NCBI GenBank assembly: GCA_947488615.1
Contig: CANKZU010000002.1
Coordinates: 310,001 to 374,000 of the forward strand
DNA length: 64,000 bases
Reading direction: 5' to 3'
Origin: an uncultured Aurantimonas sp.
GTDB taxonomy: Bacteria; Pseudomonadota; Alphaproteobacteria; Rhizobiales; Rhizobiaceae
Position numbers and translations under genes: made by a program. Positions 1-7,633 of this stretch are shown here, piece by piece (position 1 is the first letter of the stretch; each line of letters starts with the position of its first letter). The notes below the pieces were generated by a model. The model worked only from the letters and a program-made list of their open reading frames with translations, ran no database searches and was not told where the DNA came from.

Positions 1-90
1 AGCCTCGGAGCGAAACTGGCCTGTGCCGACGAGAGGCGCCAGCGCCAGAAGGAAAACAAGAATCAACCAGAGCGAGAAATTTTCTCTCAT
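1..90 (-). CDS. Partial gene: N-terminus of an exported or membrane protein
   Basis: Read on the minus strand, an ATG at 90 opens a 30-codon frame that runs off the left edge. The peptide starts MRENF and continues with a hydrophobic run rich in Leu, Val and Ala, ending near APLVGTG, as in a signal peptide or signal anchor. A purine-rich AGGGGAAA lies just upstream of the ATG and fits a ribosome binding site. It is divergent from the glycosyltransferase remnant. Nothing of the mature protein is visible, so the function cannot be named. Confidence 0.5.
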   Translation of the reverse strand, partial: MRENFSLWLILVFLLALAPLVGTGQFRSEA

Positions 91-161
91 AAGTTTGTTT
101 CCCCTGCGTAATCGCTCGCTCAAGATGAAAGAGGGCGCCGTGACTGCCGAAGTTCGCAAAC

Positions 162-1547
162 GTGCGCCGCGACCTCGAGCGGGTGGCCCGATTGCGCGAC
201 GATCCTTTGCAACTCCCGGCGGACTTCGCCGCCAATCCCGCCGTCTTTCCAACGTCGCCGCGCGTTGACGGAGCGCGATCCCCAATCCGTTTCCCGCTGT
301 CGCCCAAAACGACGGCGATCGCAAGGCGCTCTCGACACGCTCTGTGCGAGAGCGTGCTCGCCTCCCTCGGCCTCGACACCGCGACGATCCGGGCCATGCG
401 AACGGCAGCGAAGCGAAACGGCACGGATCTCCTGGCCGAAATCCTTGCCTGCGGGGCCGTCGACGCGCGGACTGTCGCCGCCGCCATGGCCGAAGCGCTT
501 GATATTCCGTTCGACGGGATCGCTCCGGGCGACCGGATCATCGGCGCCGAGCGCTGCAGAAAAGTGGCCTTGCCGCGCCTCGTCAAGACCTGTGACGATG
601 AGCTGAGGACGAAGCTGTTCCTGCTGCCGAAGCTGGAAGGTCTCGATCGGACGGCGGATTTCCTGTGGCGCCGGCCGGAGATGAAGGAGAGGGCGCGGGT
701 TACCACGGAGGCCGATGTAAAATCGGCCATGGCGCGGCAGAGCGCACGCCAGCGTCTCGATGCCGCTGTGCTCAGTCTTGCGGGCGAGCAGCCCCGTTGT
801 TCGGCCCGTACCGTTCTGGAGGCAGGCCAGGCGATCGGCCTCATGCTGGCATTCGGCCTGTTGCTTCTGGTGTCGTTCACGGCTCCCGGGACCACGCTTG
901 CGATCTTGCATCCCCTCGCGGCCGTTTTGTTCGCCGCCTGTCTGACCATCCGGCTCGCCGCCGCGATCGGTCGGCAGCCACCGCCCGTGGATGCCGAAGC
1001 ATCTTCGCGGCCGTCCGAGCCGCCGCCGCTCTATTCGGTCCTCGTTGCGCTCTATCACGAAGCGGCGGTCGTCGACCGTCTGGTGCCGGCCTTGAGTAAA
1101 CTCGACTGGCCGGCGAGCCGGATCGAGATCAAGCTGATCTGCGAGGGCGACGACGCGGCGACGATCCGCGCGGTCGAGCGCGCCATCGCCGGCCGCCCAC
1201 AATTCGAGATGGTCGTAGTTCCTGCTTGCGAGCCGCGCACGAAGCCGAAGGCGCTCAACTATGCGCTACCCCTTACTGCAGGGGAGTTCCTGGTGCTCTA
1301 CGATGCCGAGGACGAACCGGATCCGGGCCAATTGCGTGAGGCCTTTCGACGGTTTCGCCAAGGGCCGGCCAATCTCGTCTGTCTGCAGGCGCCGCTCGTC
1401 GTGCGCAACGGCTCGAACAACTGGCTAGCGGGCGTCTTCGCGCTGGAATATGCGGCGTTGTTCCGCCGGCTGTTGCCCTGGCTTTCCGGACATGGCTTTC
1501 CGGTTCCGCTCGGTGGTACGTCGAACCATTTCGTCGCCCTTATGTAG
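162..1547 (+). pseudogene. Glycosyltransferase family 2, N-terminal half, disrupted by a transposon
   Basis: This is the 5' part of a membrane glycosyltransferase; the 3' part is at 5468-6127. Residues about 75-130 resemble the T2SSE-N/MshEN fold. Two hydrophobic helices follow (about 225-270), then the GT-A domain with ALYHEAAVVDRL, CEGDD and the DXD-like YDAEDEPDP. Native sequence ends in GGTSNHF at 1534. The last codons and the TAG at 1545-1547 come from the left inverted repeat of the IS1595 element, so the product lacks the TEDADLG and QRTRW catalytic motifs and should be inactive. The start is uncertain: GTG at 162 gives the longest frame and no strong ribosome binding site is visible. 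The intact gene would encode about 676 residues; its sugar substrate is unknown. Confidence 0.9.
1527..1534 (+). repeat. Left copy of the 8-bp target site duplication
   Basis: CATTTCGT lies directly outside the left inverted repeat and is repeated at 5462-5469 directly outside the right one. Eight base pairs is the usual duplication length for IS1595-family elements. Confidence 0.93.
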
Positions 1548-1559
1548 CAGATGCACCAA
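1535..1559 (+). repeat. Left terminal inverted repeat (25 bp)
   Basis: The 25 bp here are the exact reverse complement of 5437-5461. The repeat contributes the premature TAG stop (1545-1547) to the disrupted glycosyltransferase frame. Confidence 0.95.
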
Positions 1560-1620
1560 GCCCTACCGGGCGGGGCGGTGAGCTGTGAGGGGGTGGTGGA
1601 AATGGGCGGCGGTCGCAGGA

Positions 1621-2514
1621 TTAGTTTGCTGTGTTTTGGTCGCCGCGTGGGCTCAAGATCAGATGGTATTTTATCCGGTTGTCAGGGTCGAAACCCTCCC
1701 TAATCTCCGCGAGGTAACATCCTTCGGTGGCGCGATCGACAGAGTGGAAAGTGTCCCGATAATCAAGGCGGCCATAGATGTAGAGGAAGCACTTTCTATC
1801 CATAATTGCCTCGCAAACAGGCCACGAGAGCCACATCGTAGATGTCGAAACCTCGTTGCCTGGACCCAGGATGCCGCCCCTGTCGATGTGGGTAAAATCC
1901 GGTGGCTCAAAAATCGGAATTGCGTTTTGAGCATCTACGGTACGGAAAGTGCCGAGGGATCTGACGTTAAGCGCTGGGCTGCGACCGTCGTTTCTCCAAC
2001 GCAAAGCAAAGCCGAAAACCTTTTCATCAGAGGGATCATTGGGTTCCTCAGCGATGGTGACGGCTTGACCGATCATAGTTACCCACGCTCTCTCGACACC
2101 GATTGCTTCGCGGGCGGCGTCGGCGGCCGCGACGGCAGCAAGGGTGGCTCGCCTATTGAGCAAAAGAGAGTAGAGAAGAGCTATAGTGCCGAAAAAGGCA
2201 AGAATGGTTTGGGCGAGTGTAAGGGCTACAATCCTTTTCGTGGACTCGTTCATACCCTGCTGAGCGACAAGGTCGTCTATCTCACGCTGAGTGGCTTTCT
2301 CCTGCTGCCGCTTGGCACTTTCGGCCTCTTCTGGCTCTTCGAGGATTCTAACCGGAACAGAAAATTGCTTGGTGGCTTGATCGCCGCTGTCATTCTGCCC
2401 TTGGCCTTCGGTCTGGTCGGCTTCGGGTTGTTCGGTTGACACCTGCGCGAATAGCGGAGTTACGTTAAGTGCTACTCCAAATGCAATTGCCGCGAGCCAA
2501 GGGCGGCTAAACAT
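1621..2514 (-). CDS. Exported, membrane-anchored hypothetical protein (transposon cargo)
   Basis: The 297-residue protein starts with a signal-peptide-like stretch ending near PLFAQ, followed by an acidic, Gln-rich segment and a charged stretch likely to be helical (about 55-90). A transmembrane helix follows at about 95-120 (IVALTLAQTILAFFGTIALL). The C-terminal domain of about 160 residues contains RWRNDGRSPALNV and looks beta-rich; I do not recognise its family. The start overlaps the end of the DUF6471 gene by 43 bp, so the two are probably translated together from one promoter. A long plus-strand frame in the same place is less protein-like. Function unknown; membrane location suggests a sensor or effector role, but that is a guess. 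Confidence 0.7.
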   Translation of the reverse strand: MFSRPWLAAIAFGVALNVTPLFAQVSTEQPEADQTEGQGQNDSGDQATKQFSVPVRILEEPEEAESAKRQQEKATQREIDDLVAQQGMNESTKRIVALTLAQTILAFFGTIALLYSLLLNRRATLAAVAAADAAREAIGVERAWVTMIGQAVTIAEEPNDPSDEKVFGFALRWRNDGRSPALNVRSLGTFRTVDAQNAIPIFEPPDFTHIDRGGILGPGNEVSTSTMWLSWPVCEAIMDRKCFLYIYGRLDYRDTFHSVDRATEGCYLAEIREGFDPDNRIKYHLILSPRGDQNTAN

Positions 2515-2702
2515 TGCAGCATGAACGCGGCTGTAAATTTCCCACGGCTGACCTTGTTCCTCAGATTGCGTTCATCCTCTTGAACGCCCATGGATTCCAG
2601 CCTTTCCAGCAATTGTGAATAGGTGATGTTCTGTTTTGCCATCTCAGCGCGAATTATCCCCCGCGCTTTGGCTTCCCAATCGGTCCGCTCCGGCATCTGC
2701 AT
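2472..2702 (-). CDS. DUF6471 domain-containing protein (transposon cargo)
   Basis: The small 76-residue protein matches the DUF6471 pattern: a Trp-containing start (DWEAKARGIIRAEM), then ITYSQLLERLESMGV, then LRNKVSRGKF and AAFMLQCLAALG, close to the family's whole length. No function is established for the family; its helical character and small size would suit a DNA-binding or adaptor protein. A near-consensus promoter and an AGGAG sequence lie directly upstream of the ATG at 2702. It is the first gene of a two-gene unit with the membrane protein at 1621-2514. Confidence 0.8.
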   Translation of the reverse strand: MQMPERTDWEAKARGIIRAEMAKQNITYSQLLERLESMGVQEDERNLRNKVSRGKFTAAFMLQCLAALGSRQLHLE

Positions 2703-2721
2703 CTCCTATAATGATTTCGTC

Positions 2722-2750
2722 ATCATATAGAGTGCTTTTGCTATTGACAA
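2722..2750 (-). promoter_or_regulatory. Sigma-70-type promoter for the minus-strand cargo genes
   Basis: Reading the minus strand, TTGTCA (2745-2750) is separated by 17 bp from TATGAT (2722-2727), 20 bp before the DUF6471 start. On the plus strand the same bases give TTGACA (2744-2749), a possible -35 for the divergent transposase gene with only a weak -10 near 2767. The overlapping -35 boxes suggest that the two transcription units compete. Confidence 0.6.
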
Positions 2751-2794
2751 GGTGACAATCAATCATCATATCTAGTGCACAAGCACTGGAAACG

Positions 2795-3757
2795 ATGACA
2801 ATGGCACAGCACTTTCTCCTTTCGGCTCAAGCCCGCACCCTCTCCCTCAAGGCCATCTACAAGGCTGGCGAGGACAAGGCGTATGACCAGTTCAAGGCGA
2901 TCCGCTGGGCTTCCACGGGTGGCGAGCCGGTTTGCCCACGCTGTGGCTGCCTCGATACCTACAGCATCACCAGCCGCCGCCGCTTCAAGTGCGTTGCCTG
3001 CTATCACCAGTTCTCGGTGACGAGCGGGACGATCTTTCACAGCCGCAAGCTGGCCTTTGCCGATTTGCTCGCCGCTATCGCCTTGTTCGTCAACGCGGTC
3101 AAAGGCGTCTCGGCTTTGCAGATGGCCCGCGATATCGACGTTCAATACAAGACGGCCTTTGTGATGTGCCACAAGCTGCGGGAAGCGATGGCGAACGAGA
3201 CGGCGGGCTTCACGCTGGACGATGAAGTCGAGATCGACGGCGCCTATTTCGGCGGTCATGTGAAGCCGGCGAACCGCAAAGAGGACCGCGTCGACCGTCG
3301 CCTCAAGGAACACCAGACAGGAACCCGCCGCGTCGTCATCGCCCTTCGTGAGCGCATGGGCCGCACCATGACCTATGTCCGCAACTTCGAGCATGAAGGC
3401 GTCCAGATCGCCCGCCAGCTCGTCGCGACCGGTTCGACCGTCTATGCCGACGAGGCGACGCACTGGGATGTGTTGGAAGCGTTCTTCCCAACCGAGCGCA
3501 TCAATCACTCGGAAGCCTATAGCGAAGGCCACGGCAAGCACACCAACTGGGCGGAAAGCTTCTTCTCCCGCCTGCGCCGCATGGTGCGCGGCCAGCATCA
3601 CGGCGTCTCGCCAAAGTACCTCGCTGCCTACGCCGCGAGCGCCGCGTGGTGCGAGGATCACCGTCGCCGCGACAACGGCGGGAACGCCTTCGCGCTGGTC
3701 GGCAACTCGCTTCTGTCGCCAGTCAGCCGGTCATGGTGCGGGTATTGGCAGCGGTAA
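2795..3757 (+). CDS. IS1595-family transposase (ISXO2-like DDE)
   Basis: The 320-residue transposase has an N-terminal zinc ribbon (CPRCGC ... CVAC, about 45-70), a helical segment, then the ISXO2-like DDE domain. Candidate catalytic residues are the Asp in VEIDGAYFGG (about 149), the Asp in VYADEATHWD and the Glu in NWAESFFSRLRR. Length and domain order match an intact IS1595 enzyme, with no frameshift. It should act on the 25-bp repeats at 1535-1559 and 5437-5461. The ATG at 2795 is used; another ATG lies two codons on, and no strong ribosome binding site separates them. Confidence 0.93.
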   Translation: MTMAQHFLLSAQARTLSLKAIYKAGEDKAYDQFKAIRWASTGGEPVCPRCGCLDTYSITSRRRFKCVACYHQFSVTSGTIFHSRKLAFADLLAAIALFVNAVKGVSALQMARDIDVQYKTAFVMCHKLREAMANETAGFTLDDEVEIDGAYFGGHVKPANRKEDRVDRRLKEHQTGTRRVVIALRERMGRTMTYVRNFEHEGVQIARQLVATGSTVYADEATHWDVLEAFFPTERINHSEAYSEGHGKHTNWAESFFSRLRRMVRGQHHGVSPKYLAAYAASAAWCEDHRRRDNGGNAFALVGNSLLSPVSRSWCGYWQR

Positions 3758-3816
3758 GAGAAGCGTTGACCCGAAGGCCGCATTGCTTCCAACTTGAGAA
3801 GAATCGTCGTAGATTA

Positions 3817-3850
3817 CCGCTCGGTCGGGCCGGCAAGCCCTTCCGAGCGG
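3817..3850 (+). other. Stem-loop between transposase and bstA-like gene
   Basis: CCGCTCGG (3817-3824) pairs perfectly with CCGAGCGG (3843-3850). Inside, GGGC (3827-3830) pairs with GCCC (3837-3840) around a six-base loop, leaving a 2x2 internal loop. No T-run follows, so it is not a classic intrinsic terminator. It lies 60 bp past the transposase stop and about 110 bp before the bstA-like start. It could shield the cargo gene from transposase transcription or be a DNA element tied to BstA function; the sequence cannot decide. Confidence 0.6.
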
Positions 3851-3957
3851 CGAAAGTCGCTGTGCGGCTTCCTAGACAGGCCCATCATAGTCGGATGGTC
3901 TCAGCAGCATAGCCTCTTTCGTCATCACCCTAAGTGTATGAAAAGAAAGAGATTATC

Positions 3958-4878
3958 ATGGATTCTTCAAAATCCGTCAGCACCCCGGAGCAGCTAGGCC
4001 TCGACTTGCAGGTCGTGGCTGAGGCGGAACACGACGGCGTTGGCATGGGGGTACTCAGCGATGGGACCGCCTTCTTAACACTCAGAGGTCTGAGTCGCAT
4101 GTGTGGCGCGGACATCGCAGCAATCGTTCGCATAACGACAGGATGGCTGGATACTCCGCTAAAGCCTCGCGAGAAGAAGATTCGAGAACTTGTCCGCTCA
4201 GCCGGCTACGATGACTCGGTGGCATTTTATGCGGTCGTGAAGTCGGGGACCGTACATCACGCAGTGCCGGCCCACGTCTGCATGGCTGTTCTCGAATATT
4301 ATGCTTTTGAGGCCAGCGGGAACAATTCTCACGCCCTCAACAGTTTTCGGGTACTAGCGAAGAAGGGCCTCGAAGACTTCGTTTATGCCAGGGTGGGGTA
4401 CAACCCCAACGGCAGTGTCAGCATCGCTTGGAGACAGTTTCACGACCGCGTTAGCCTAGTAGCAAATTCCGTCCCTGACGGGTACTTCAGCATCTACCAA
4501 GAAATTGCCGGGATGATTGTGCCGATGATCAATGCAGGGGTAGAAGTCGGGCCGCAGATAGTCCCTGACATTAGCGTAGGAATTCGATGGTCTAAATACT
4601 GGGCGACGGAAAGTCTGGAAGTTTTATACGGCGATAGAAAAACCTACAGCCATGACTTCCCGCTCTATTTTCCGCAGGCCTTATCAAATCCACAATCGCC
4701 ATATTGCTATCCGGATGAGGCTCTAGGCGAGTTCCGGAAGTGGTTCCGAAAGACCTATCTGGAAAAATATTTGCCAGACTATCTTAATAAACAGGCAAAA
4801 CTGGGTAAAGTGAAGCCTGCCATTGCTACCAAGGCGATAGACAGCTTTAAGCCGAAAGCCATTGCCTCGAAATCCTAA
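3958..4878 (+). CDS. bstA: BstA-like abortive-infection (phage defence) protein
   Basis: The 306-residue protein resembles the BstA family of prophage-encoded abortive-infection proteins. The N-terminal part has the KilA-N/antirepressor-like pattern GVLSDGTAFLTLRGLSRMCG followed by KPREKKIREL (about 32-85). A conserved middle follows (HAVPAHVCMAVLEYYAF, then HALNSFRVLAKKGLEDF and ARVGYNP, about 105-155). The C-terminal half has FHDRVSL, VPDGYFSIYQEIA, PDISVGIRWSKYW and FPQALSNPQSPYCYPDEALGEF and no known enzyme motif. Known BstA senses phage DNA replication and stops infection at the cost of the cell. ATG 3958 is preferred over GTG 3934 because AGAAAGAG lies seven bases upstream. Assignment rests on remembered family motifs, not a search; another KilA-N protein is the alternative. 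Confidence 0.65.
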   Translation: MDSSKSVSTPEQLGLDLQVVAEAEHDGVGMGVLSDGTAFLTLRGLSRMCGADIAAIVRITTGWLDTPLKPREKKIRELVRSAGYDDSVAFYAVVKSGTVHHAVPAHVCMAVLEYYAFEASGNNSHALNSFRVLAKKGLEDFVYARVGYNPNGSVSIAWRQFHDRVSLVANSVPDGYFSIYQEIAGMIVPMINAGVEVGPQIVPDISVGIRWSKYWATESLEVLYGDRKTYSHDFPLYFPQALSNPQSPYCYPDEALGEFRKWFRKTYLEKYLPDYLNKQAKLGKVKPAIATKAIDSFKPKAIASKS

Positions 4879-4901
4879 TGGAAAACGTGAGGATTGGCAT
4901 T

Positions 4902-4925
4902 AAGCCCCGCTTCGGCGGGGCTTTT
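4902..4925 (+). terminator. Bidirectional intrinsic terminator
   Basis: GCCCCGC (4904-4910), a TTCG tetraloop and GCGGGGC (4915-4921) are flanked by AA and TTTT. The hairpin ends the bstA-like gene and, read on the other strand, lies just past the stop of the convergent gene at 4925-5392. Confidence 0.9.
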
Positions 4926-5392
4926 CACACCCGCCGCTCTCTCAGCGCCCACAACAGGTTCCCGCGTTCATCGGTAGCCGAGCGCACTACGCCCCGTTCC
5001 CGCTGTTCCCGTAGCGCCTTGCTGACGCGCTTCGTCACGTCGGAGACGTATTTCCTATCCCGAGCATCGCCATTGAGCGCCACGATCGACCGCGCCAGTT
5101 CGCGGGACGTTAGCGGTCCTTCCGCCATGCGTAGTTCGCGAAGGATGTTGGTCGTCAGTTCGCCCTTGCCGAACACGACATGGCGCTTCTGGCGAGGCAT
5201 TTCGGCGTCAAGGTTGCCGGTGTAGCCGAGAGTGCCGAGAACGCGGTCCAGCGCGTCGATATCGTTGCGGATCTCCGCCAGCCTGTCGCGGATGCGTTCA
5301 GCCTCGTGGAACATGTCCACGCGCTTTGCCAAGAGGCCGGTGATCGTGTGTTCGTAGGTTTCGGTGCGGGCGGGTTTGGTGTCGCGTTCCAT
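4925..5392 (-). CDS. Coiled-coil protein with winged-helix-like C-terminus (transposon cargo)
   Basis: The 155-residue protein has an N-terminal heptad-like helix (AERIRDRLAEIRNDIDALDRVL, about 31-52) followed by a domain with GPLTSRELARSI and KRVSKALREQRERGVV, which reads like a winged-helix fold for DNA binding. I recognise no named family. It is convergent with the bstA-like gene and shares its terminator. Its ATG at 5392 follows a GGGG directly, so the start is not well supported by a ribosome binding site. A role as regulator of the element is possible but only inferred. Confidence 0.7.
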   Translation of the reverse strand: MERDTKPARTETYEHTITGLLAKRVDMFHEAERIRDRLAEIRNDIDALDRVLGTLGYTGNLDAEMPRQKRHVVFGKGELTTNILRELRMAEGPLTSRELARSIVALNGDARDRKYVSDVTKRVSKALREQRERGVVRSATDERGNLLWALRERRV

Positions 5393-5436
5393 CCCCGGGT
5401 TATCGCCCGGCGAGGGTGTTCCGGGCTATAGGGATG

Positions 5437-5461
5437 TTGGTGCATCTGCTACATAAGGGCG
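5437..5461 (+). repeat. Right terminal inverted repeat (25 bp)
   Basis: Exact reverse complement of 1535-1559; the outer end reads CATAAGGGCG, directly followed by the second target duplication. Confidence 0.95.
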
Positions 5462-5469
5462 CATTTCGT
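5462..5469 (+). repeat. Right copy of the 8-bp target site duplication
   Basis: CATTTCGT, identical to 1527-1534. Confidence 0.93.
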
Positions 5470-6127
5470 CCGCAGCCGCCTGGTCGAGATCGGCGGGTGG
5501 GATTCCCACAATGTCACGGAAGACGCCGATCTCGGCATCCGCTTTTACCGCGCCGGCTACCGGGTCGGGACGCTATCGTCCCCGACGCTTGAAGACGCGC
5601 CTGAGCGCTGGGTGGTCTGGCACCGGCAGCGAACCCGTTGGATGAAAGGCTGGGCACAGACCTGGCTGGTCCATATGCGCCAGCCGGGCGTGCTTTGGCG
5701 GCAAATCGGACTGCGGAATTTCGTCGTCTTCCAGCTGCTTTTCGTGGGGATGCTTGCCTCGGCGCTGGCCCATCCGGTATTTCTCGCCCTCGCGATCCTG
5801 ACGCTTGTGAGCCTTGCGACCAACGGTATGTCGAGCGCTTATCAGGGGCTCGTCTTCGCGCTCGACCTGTTCAATGCGGTCGGTGGCTATGCCGCGTTCA
5901 TCGCCCTGTCGATCGGCGCCCTCGATGCCAGGGAGCGGGGCGCGCTGGTCAAATATTATCCGCTTCTCTACCTCTATTGGCTGCTGATCGCCGTCGCCGG
6001 GTTGCGCGCCCTCGGGCAACTCGTCAGCGCGCCGCACCAATGGGAAAAGACTCCGCACGACATTCGCTCGCGCGCCGATCCCGGTGACGCGCGGTATCGG
6101 CTCGAACCGCATTTCGGCGAGGATTGA
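5468..6127 (+). pseudogene. Glycosyltransferase family 2, C-terminal half, separated by the transposon
   Basis: This continues the frame broken at 1534: joining 1534 to 5470 gives GGTSNHFVRSRLVEIGGWD without a stop or frame change. It contains the TEDADLGIR motif and the QRTRWMKGW motif that complete the active site of cellulose-synthase-like enzymes, then four or five membrane helices (for example FVVFQLLFVGMLASALAHP and YYPLLYLYWLLIAVAGL). It has no start signal of its own; a GTG at 5612 could only give a fragment lacking the donor-binding half. Confidence 0.92.
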
Positions 6128-6188
6128 GGGCGAAACAGGTCGACGCGGGAAAGGGTACCGCGCCCGCTGGCGCCGCCGATAGCCGCCC

Positions 6189-6893
6189 TTATCGCCAGAT
6201 ACCGCGGCGCTCCTGCCGGGCCTCGGTCTCGGCGGCCTCATAAGGGCCGCCGGCGATCGCTTTCGCCCAGCCATTGCGCACGATCCACTCGCCGATGTCG
6301 TTGCCTCGCAGGGTGCAGGCGCTCTCGATCGTCTCCGGTTCCCGGCCGAAATCTTCCGGTGCTTGGCAGCGGACCGCGCGGGAGCGCAGATAGCCTCGCA
6401 GCGCCGTTCGGGCCCGCATGCCGCAGGGCCAGGCGCCAGCGCCCGTTCCGCATGCCCCGTCGAGAGGAAGCGGAGCGATGCCCGAAAGGACGATGGTGCC
6501 GTCGCCGATTTTCAGATGTGCCGCATCGACCGCGACCGGGCGAGGAAGGAGCACCTGCCGAGTATCCCTCGGCGCCGCGTCCGCCTCGACCGCCGGCCTC
6601 GACAGGGGCGGGCGCGGCGGCAGGCGGGCGATGGCCTCGCCGGCGCGTTGGCCGCGGGTAAAGCCGCCGGGCGTCACATCGCGGTCGGGCGCGATAGCCG
6701 AGCGCCTTCCTGAATCAGCTTGGGCGCCACGACCCGCGGAATCTGGCTGGTTCTCGATGGAAGCGCTCTCGCCGGCTGAAATCTGCCTTTGTGCGCCGGG
6801 CTCGTAGGCTCCGCGCTCGCCGAGCGGAGAGAGACGGATAAGGAGCACGACCAGGGCAATCAGCGCCGTGGCGATGAGCAGCGCGCGGATCAT
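6189..6893 (-). CDS. Thermonuclease (SNase)-like exported protein
   Basis: The 234-residue protein has an N-terminal hydrophobic anchor (about 2-20), a low-complexity Pro/Arg/Ala linker to about 110, and a C-terminal staphylococcal-nuclease-like domain. Supporting motifs are VLSGIAPLPLDG, the Cys-containing ACGTGAGAWPCGMRARTALRGYL, and the end GNDIGEWIVRNGWAKAI and EAAETEARQERRGIWR, typical of this group. Several arginines and acids expected in an active nuclease are not clearly in place, so activity is uncertain. It is convergent with the glycosyltransferase remnant. Confidence 0.75.
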   Translation of the reverse strand: MIRALLIATALIALVVLLIRLSPLGERGAYEPGAQRQISAGESASIENQPDSAGRGAQADSGRRSAIAPDRDVTPGGFTRGQRAGEAIARLPPRPPLSRPAVEADAAPRDTRQVLLPRPVAVDAAHLKIGDGTIVLSGIAPLPLDGACGTGAGAWPCGMRARTALRGYLRSRAVRCQAPEDFGREPETIESACTLRGNDIGEWIVRNGWAKAIAGGPYEAAETEARQERRGIWR

Positions 6894-6948
6894 GCCGGGC
6901 GCCGAGCATCAGCCGGCCGGCCAGCAGGTGCTAACAACGCGGACCGCC

Positions 6949-7593
6949 TCATTGGCTGGCCCAGAGTATCCGCGCCATCCATTCGATCTGGTCGACCGAG
7001 AAATGGAGGTCTGGATAGTCGGGATTGACCGAGCCGAGTTCGATGCTGCGGCTGGTGCGGCGTTGCAGGATCTTCGCCATCACCTCGCCGTCACGGGTTC
7101 GCACGACGACCCGGTCGCCGCGGCGGACCGACGAACTCGGCGAGACGATGACGACGTCGCCGTCGCGATACAGCGGCATCATCGAATGGCCGGACACTTC
7201 CAGCGCATAGACGGCCTCATCGCCGGTTGTCGGCAGCGAAATCTCGTCCCAGCCCTGACCGACAGGAAAGCCGGCATCGTCGAAATAACCGCCGGTGCCG
7301 GCCTGGGCGAAGCCGAGCAACGGCACGCTGGCGGTTCCGCGCGTCGGCGACAGCTCGTCCCCACTGCCGCGAACCAGCGCCGTGAATTCCTCCAGGCTCG
7401 TGCCGGTCGACTGGATGACCTTCGAAAGGGATTCCGTCGATGGCCAGCGCGGCCGGCCGTCCCCGGCATTTCGCTTCGACTTGTTGAAAGTGGTCGGATC
7501 GAGGCCCGCGCGCCGCGCCAGCCCGGAGGCCGATAGCCGGTTGCGGGCGGCGAGGGCGTCGATGGCGGCCCAGATACGGTCATGCGAAAACAT
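6949..7593 (-). CDS. HTH / S24-peptidase transcriptional repressor
   Basis: The 214-residue protein joins an N-terminal helix-turn-helix (SASGLARRAGLDPTTFNK, about 21-40) to a LexA/CI-type S24 domain. SGHSMMPLYRDGD carries the likely catalytic Ser and EVMAKILQRR the Lys. GFAQAG (about 95-100) offers an Ala-Gly that could serve for self-cleavage. Such proteins are repressors inactivated by RecA-stimulated autoproteolysis or acting as stable regulators. No phage genes surround it, so it is probably a chromosomal regulator. A perfect dyad lies 41-57 bp upstream of its ATG. Confidence 0.88.
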   Translation of the reverse strand: MFSHDRIWAAIDALAARNRLSASGLARRAGLDPTTFNKSKRNAGDGRPRWPSTESLSKVIQSTGTSLEEFTALVRGSGDELSPTRGTASVPLLGFAQAGTGGYFDDAGFPVGQGWDEISLPTTGDEAVYALEVSGHSMMPLYRDGDVVIVSPSSSVRRGDRVVVRTRDGEVMAKILQRRTSRSIELGSVNPDYPDLHFSVDQIEWMARILWASQ

Positions 7594-7633
7594 CGTGCGG
7601 GACTCGTGGCGACAGCGACAAAGGAATATATAC

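Larger units (their letters stand above)
1535..5461 (+). mobile_element. IS1595-family transposon with four passenger genes
   Basis: The 3927-bp element is bounded by perfect 25-bp inverted repeats (outer end CGCCCTTATGTAGCAG) and by an 8-bp direct duplication CATTTCGT. Inside are an IS1595-type transposase (2795-3757), a DUF6471 gene and an exported-protein gene on the minus strand (1621-2702), a BstA-like gene (3958-4878) and a coiled-coil protein gene on the minus strand (4925-5392). Base composition of several cargo genes is lower in GC than the flanks. Identical repeat ends and duplication copies suggest recent insertion. Passenger genes are known in this family; this particular set, with a BstA-like protein, is the unusual part. 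Confidence 0.93.

Noticed and set aside
120..1202. Minus-strand frame of 360 codons
   Set aside because: Shadow of the glycosyltransferase: highly Arg/Gly/Gln-rich and antisense to a frame with clear motifs.
1585..2439. Plus-strand 284-codon frame with a signal-like start inside the transposon
   Set aside because: It is antisense to a better candidate with signal peptide, transmembrane helix and a plausible domain, and its later part is not protein-like.
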